From Rhodoluna sp. (GTDB lineage Bacteria > Actinomycetota > Actinomycetes > Actinomycetales > Microbacteriaceae), in NCBI GenBank assembly GCA_023260375.1, contig JALQVK010000104.1, forward strand, positions 1 through 7,559: a stretch of DNA of 7,559 nucleotides. The letters run 5' to 3'. The notes under the pieces are model-generated. The model did no database searches, was not told the origin of the DNA, and was given only the letters and a program-made list of their open reading frames with translations. This document shows, piece by piece, positions 5,985 to 7,559 of this stretch. The stretch's first letter is position 1; the number at the start of each line of letters is the position of its first letter. The position numbers and the translations under genes were made by a program.

Positions 5985-7096
5985 TGCGCGCTTATTTACT
6001 GATGATCGCTTTGACGGCAGTGGTCACGTTCGTGGTCACACATTTTGTTATTAAATTCACGTTGAAGTACAAGATTTATCCGGAAATTCGAAGCCGCGAC
6101 TCTCACAGCACTCCGACACCCCGACTAGGCGGCTTGGGCATGTTTGCCGGTTTCCTAGTTGCGATGGGTGTGGCAGCCAGCCTCGGTTGGTTCAAGACTG
6201 TGTTCGTTCAGGGCGGCCCAATTCTAGGTGTGCTAATCGCTGCCAGCATTATGGCTATTCTCGGGGCGCTCGACGACGTCTACGACCTGGACTGGACTCT
6301 AAAGCTGGCCGGTCAGTTCGTCGCTGCTGGCATCTTGTCTTGGCAGGGTGTGCAGATAGTTTCGCTGCCAATTGGCGGAATCACCATTGGCTCGTTTGGC
6401 ATGTCATTCGTGGTGAGCGTATTTCTTACGGTTTTGATCATGAATGCGGTCAACTTCATCGACGGCCTAGATGGGCTCGTCGCCGGTGTGGTCCTGATCG
6501 GCACCAGCACGTTCTTCGTTTACAGCTACCTGTTGGCACAGAAAACTACCCCGAGCAACTACTTCAGCTTGGCTTCACTAATCTCGGCGATCGTGATCGG
6601 CATGTGTCTCGGTTTCTTGCCGCACAACTGGCGTCCTGCCAAAATCTTCATGGGCGACTCCGGAGCGTTGCTTCTTGGGCTTCTCATGACCACCTCGGCA
6701 CTTTCGGTTACCGGTCAGCTTGACCCAGCCTTTATTGCCCAATCAAACCTGATGCCGGCTTTCTTACCAATGATCTTGCCGTTGGCGATTTTGGTACTGC
6801 CGCTGCTCGACTTCACCTTGGCGGTACTTCGGCGCCTACGCGCAGGCAAGTCGCCATTCGCCGCTGATCGACTTCACATTCACCACCGACTCCAAGACTT
6901 TGGTCACGGTCATCTTGGTTCGGTAATCGTGTTCTATGTCTGGACCTTATTGATTTCGGCAACCTGTTTGTTGTTGTTCCTAGCACCAGCCGAATACGCA
7001 ATTGCTTTTGGCTCAATCGGGCTGGTATTTGCCTTGGCATACACAGCCTGGCCGGTAATCGCTAAGAAACTTCAAAAGAAAGGCGCGTTGAACTAG
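5984..7096 (+). CDS. wecA: Undecaprenyl-phosphate sugar-1-phosphate transferase, WecA/TagO/Rfe-like
   Basis: A polytopic inner-membrane enzyme of the MraY/WecA family (glycosyltransferase family 4). It transfers a sugar-1-phosphate, usually GlcNAc-1-phosphate, from a UDP-sugar to polyprenyl phosphate to start an envelope glycan. The 370 residues form about 10-11 membrane spans. Cytoplasmic loops carry the family motifs: TPRLGGLGMF (45-54), the Mg-binding Asp pair LGALDDVYDL (93-102), the catalytic NFIDGLDG (157-164), FMGDSGALLLG (222-232), and the histidine motif HIHHRL (298-303), which distinguishes WecA/TagO enzymes from MraY. The ATG overlaps the tsaC stop (TAATG), and the TAG stop overlaps the following GTG. 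In mycobacteria the same position holds rfe/wecA, the arabinogalactan linker enzyme. In this lineage the product could be a teichoic acid, polysaccharide or other linkage unit; the exact sugar cannot be read from the sequence. Confidence 0.93.
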   Translation: MRAYLLMIALTAVVTFVVTHFVIKFTLKYKIYPEIRSRDSHSTPTPRLGGLGMFAGFLVAMGVAASLGWFKTVFVQGGPILGVLIAASIMAILGALDDVYDLDWTLKLAGQFVAAGILSWQGVQIVSLPIGGITIGSFGMSFVVSVFLTVLIMNAVNFIDGLDGLVAGVVLIGTSTFFVYSYLLAQKTTPSNYFSLASLISAIVIGMCLGFLPHNWRPAKIFMGDSGALLLGLLMTTSALSVTGQLDPAFIAQSNLMPAFLPMILPLAILVLPLLDFTLAVLRRLRAGKSPFAADRLHIHHRLQDFGHGHLGSVIVFYVWTLLISATCLLLFLAPAEYAIAFGSIGLVFALAYTAWPVIAKKLQKKGALN

Positions 7097-7500
7097 TGCA
7101 GTTTGATAACCCGAAAACCGTGTTCACCAAAGTTCTAAAACTTGGTTCAATCCTGATCGCCACAATTGCAGTCTTGGGTGGGGCAATTTCCTTTTTTGCG
7201 GCTGGACTACCTGGGCTTTACGGCGCACTGATCGGTTCCAGCATCGCTCTCGTATTTGTCAGCCTCACCGCCCTTTCGGTACTTTTCGGTGGCAAACTAA
7301 ACCTCGGCGGTTTCTACGCGGTAGTCCTCGGCGGTTGGCTTTTGAAAGTGGTTTTGTTCATCGGAGTTATCGCACTTATCAACCGCATTGACGGTCTAAA
7401 TCGTGTCGCGATTTTCGTCGCTTTGGTGGCGTCGATACTCGGTTCTTTGGCCGTAGACGCATTTGTTGTGACAAAGGCAAAAATCCCTGCCGTTTCTTGA
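7096..7500 (+). CDS. atpI: Small membrane protein upstream of ATP synthase, AtpI-like
   Basis: The 134-residue product has four predicted membrane helices (about 16-36, 41-63, 72-95, 103-125) in a two-hairpin layout, a charged N-terminus and a short cytoplasmic tail with lysines. Gly-rich GLYGALIGSSIALVF in the second helix and the WLLKVVLF segment in the third fit the ATP synthase subunit I family. AtpI helps assemble the c-ring in some bacteria and has been linked to Mg transport. The family is poorly conserved, so position is important evidence: after rfe and before the expected atpB, as in mycobacteria and other actinobacteria. The start GTG 7096 overlaps the upstream TAG (TAGTG); a GAAAGG at 7078-7083 is the only upstream purine run. 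The stop is TGA. The family call is moderately sure and the molecular role uncertain. Confidence 0.75.
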   Translation: MQFDNPKTVFTKVLKLGSILIATIAVLGGAISFFAAGLPGLYGALIGSSIALVFVSLTALSVLFGGKLNLGGFYAVVLGGWLLKVVLFIGVIALINRIDGLNRVAIFVALVASILGSLAVDAFVVTKAKIPAVS

Positions 7501-7530
7501 GGAAAACGCAAGTCTTGAGCGTTATTTTAT

Positions 7531-7539
7531 TGTTAGAAT
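7531..7539 (+). promoter_or_regulatory. Candidate extended -10 promoter ahead of the presumed atp operon
   Basis: TGTTAGAAT is an extended -10 element (TGn joined to TAGAAT) in an A/T-rich stretch (7521-7542) directly after the AtpI-like gene. TTGAGC at 7515-7520 resembles a -35 box, but the 13-base gap is too short, and the 17-base position (AGTCTT) is weak, so this would be an extended -10 promoter. Transcription would begin near 7546. It would give the ATP synthase genes a start separate from the upstream operon. Confidence 0.5.
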
Positions 7540-7559
7540 TTAGGGGTCTACCGCTCACC

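Noticed and set aside
6187..6723. 178-codon open frame on the plus strand inside wecA
   Set aside because: It is a frame shadow of the membrane protein gene: Arg/Cys/His-rich with no family resemblance, while the wecA frame carries all the catalytic motifs.
7515..7539. Standard -35/-10 promoter using TTGAGC and TAGAAT
   Set aside because: The gap between the boxes is only 13 bases, too short for a normal sigma-70-type promoter; only the extended -10 reading is kept.

Overview
This window reads as a conserved housekeeping region from a small-genome actinobacterium. The evidence is the gene order thrC-thrB-rho-prfA-prmC-tsaC-wecA/rfe-atpI, which in actinobacteria lies just ahead of the ATP synthase operon, together with an actinobacterial-type Rho that has a long, Arg/Gly/Asn-rich N-terminal region. 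The moderate GC content, frequent CTA leucine codons, very tight gene packing and absence of rpmE between rho and prfA would fit a streamlined Microbacteriaceae lineage (for example freshwater Rhodoluna/Aquiluna types). That placement is an inference and was not tested.

Layout. Positions 1 to about 195 do not belong with the rest. On the minus strand they carry two abutting protein-coding fragments: the end of one gene (stop at 83-85) and the GTG start of the next (80-82). At about 191-200 this sequence changes abruptly into the middle of threonine synthase, so thrC lacks roughly its first 150 residues, including the lysine that binds PLP. This is either an insertion or rearrangement, or a chimeric assembly join. 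From 195 on everything is on the plus strand: thrC (3' part), thrB, a 153-base leader with hairpins, rho, prfA, prmC, tsaC, wecA/rfe-like and an atpI-like gene. The last 59 bases hold a candidate extended -10 promoter, presumably for atpB just outside the window.

How the genes work together. ThrB and ThrC perform the last two steps of threonine synthesis. Rho ends transcription, RF1 (prfA) ends translation at UAG/UAA, and PrmC methylates the GGQ glutamine of RF1. TsaC makes the threonylcarbamoyl-AMP used for the t6A modification of ANN-decoding tRNAs; it uses threonine, a loose metabolic link to thrBC. The WecA/TagO-like enzyme starts a lipid-linked cell-envelope glycan. The AtpI-like membrane protein precedes the ATP synthase genes. 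Four junctions share a single base (TAATG or TAGTG), pointing to translational coupling.

I found no clear evidence of an undescribed multi-gene system. The points most worth checking are the junction at about 195 with its foreign minus-strand genes, the apparent lack of a Rho_N domain in Rho, the in-frame hexanucleotide repeat in rho, and the structured rho leader.
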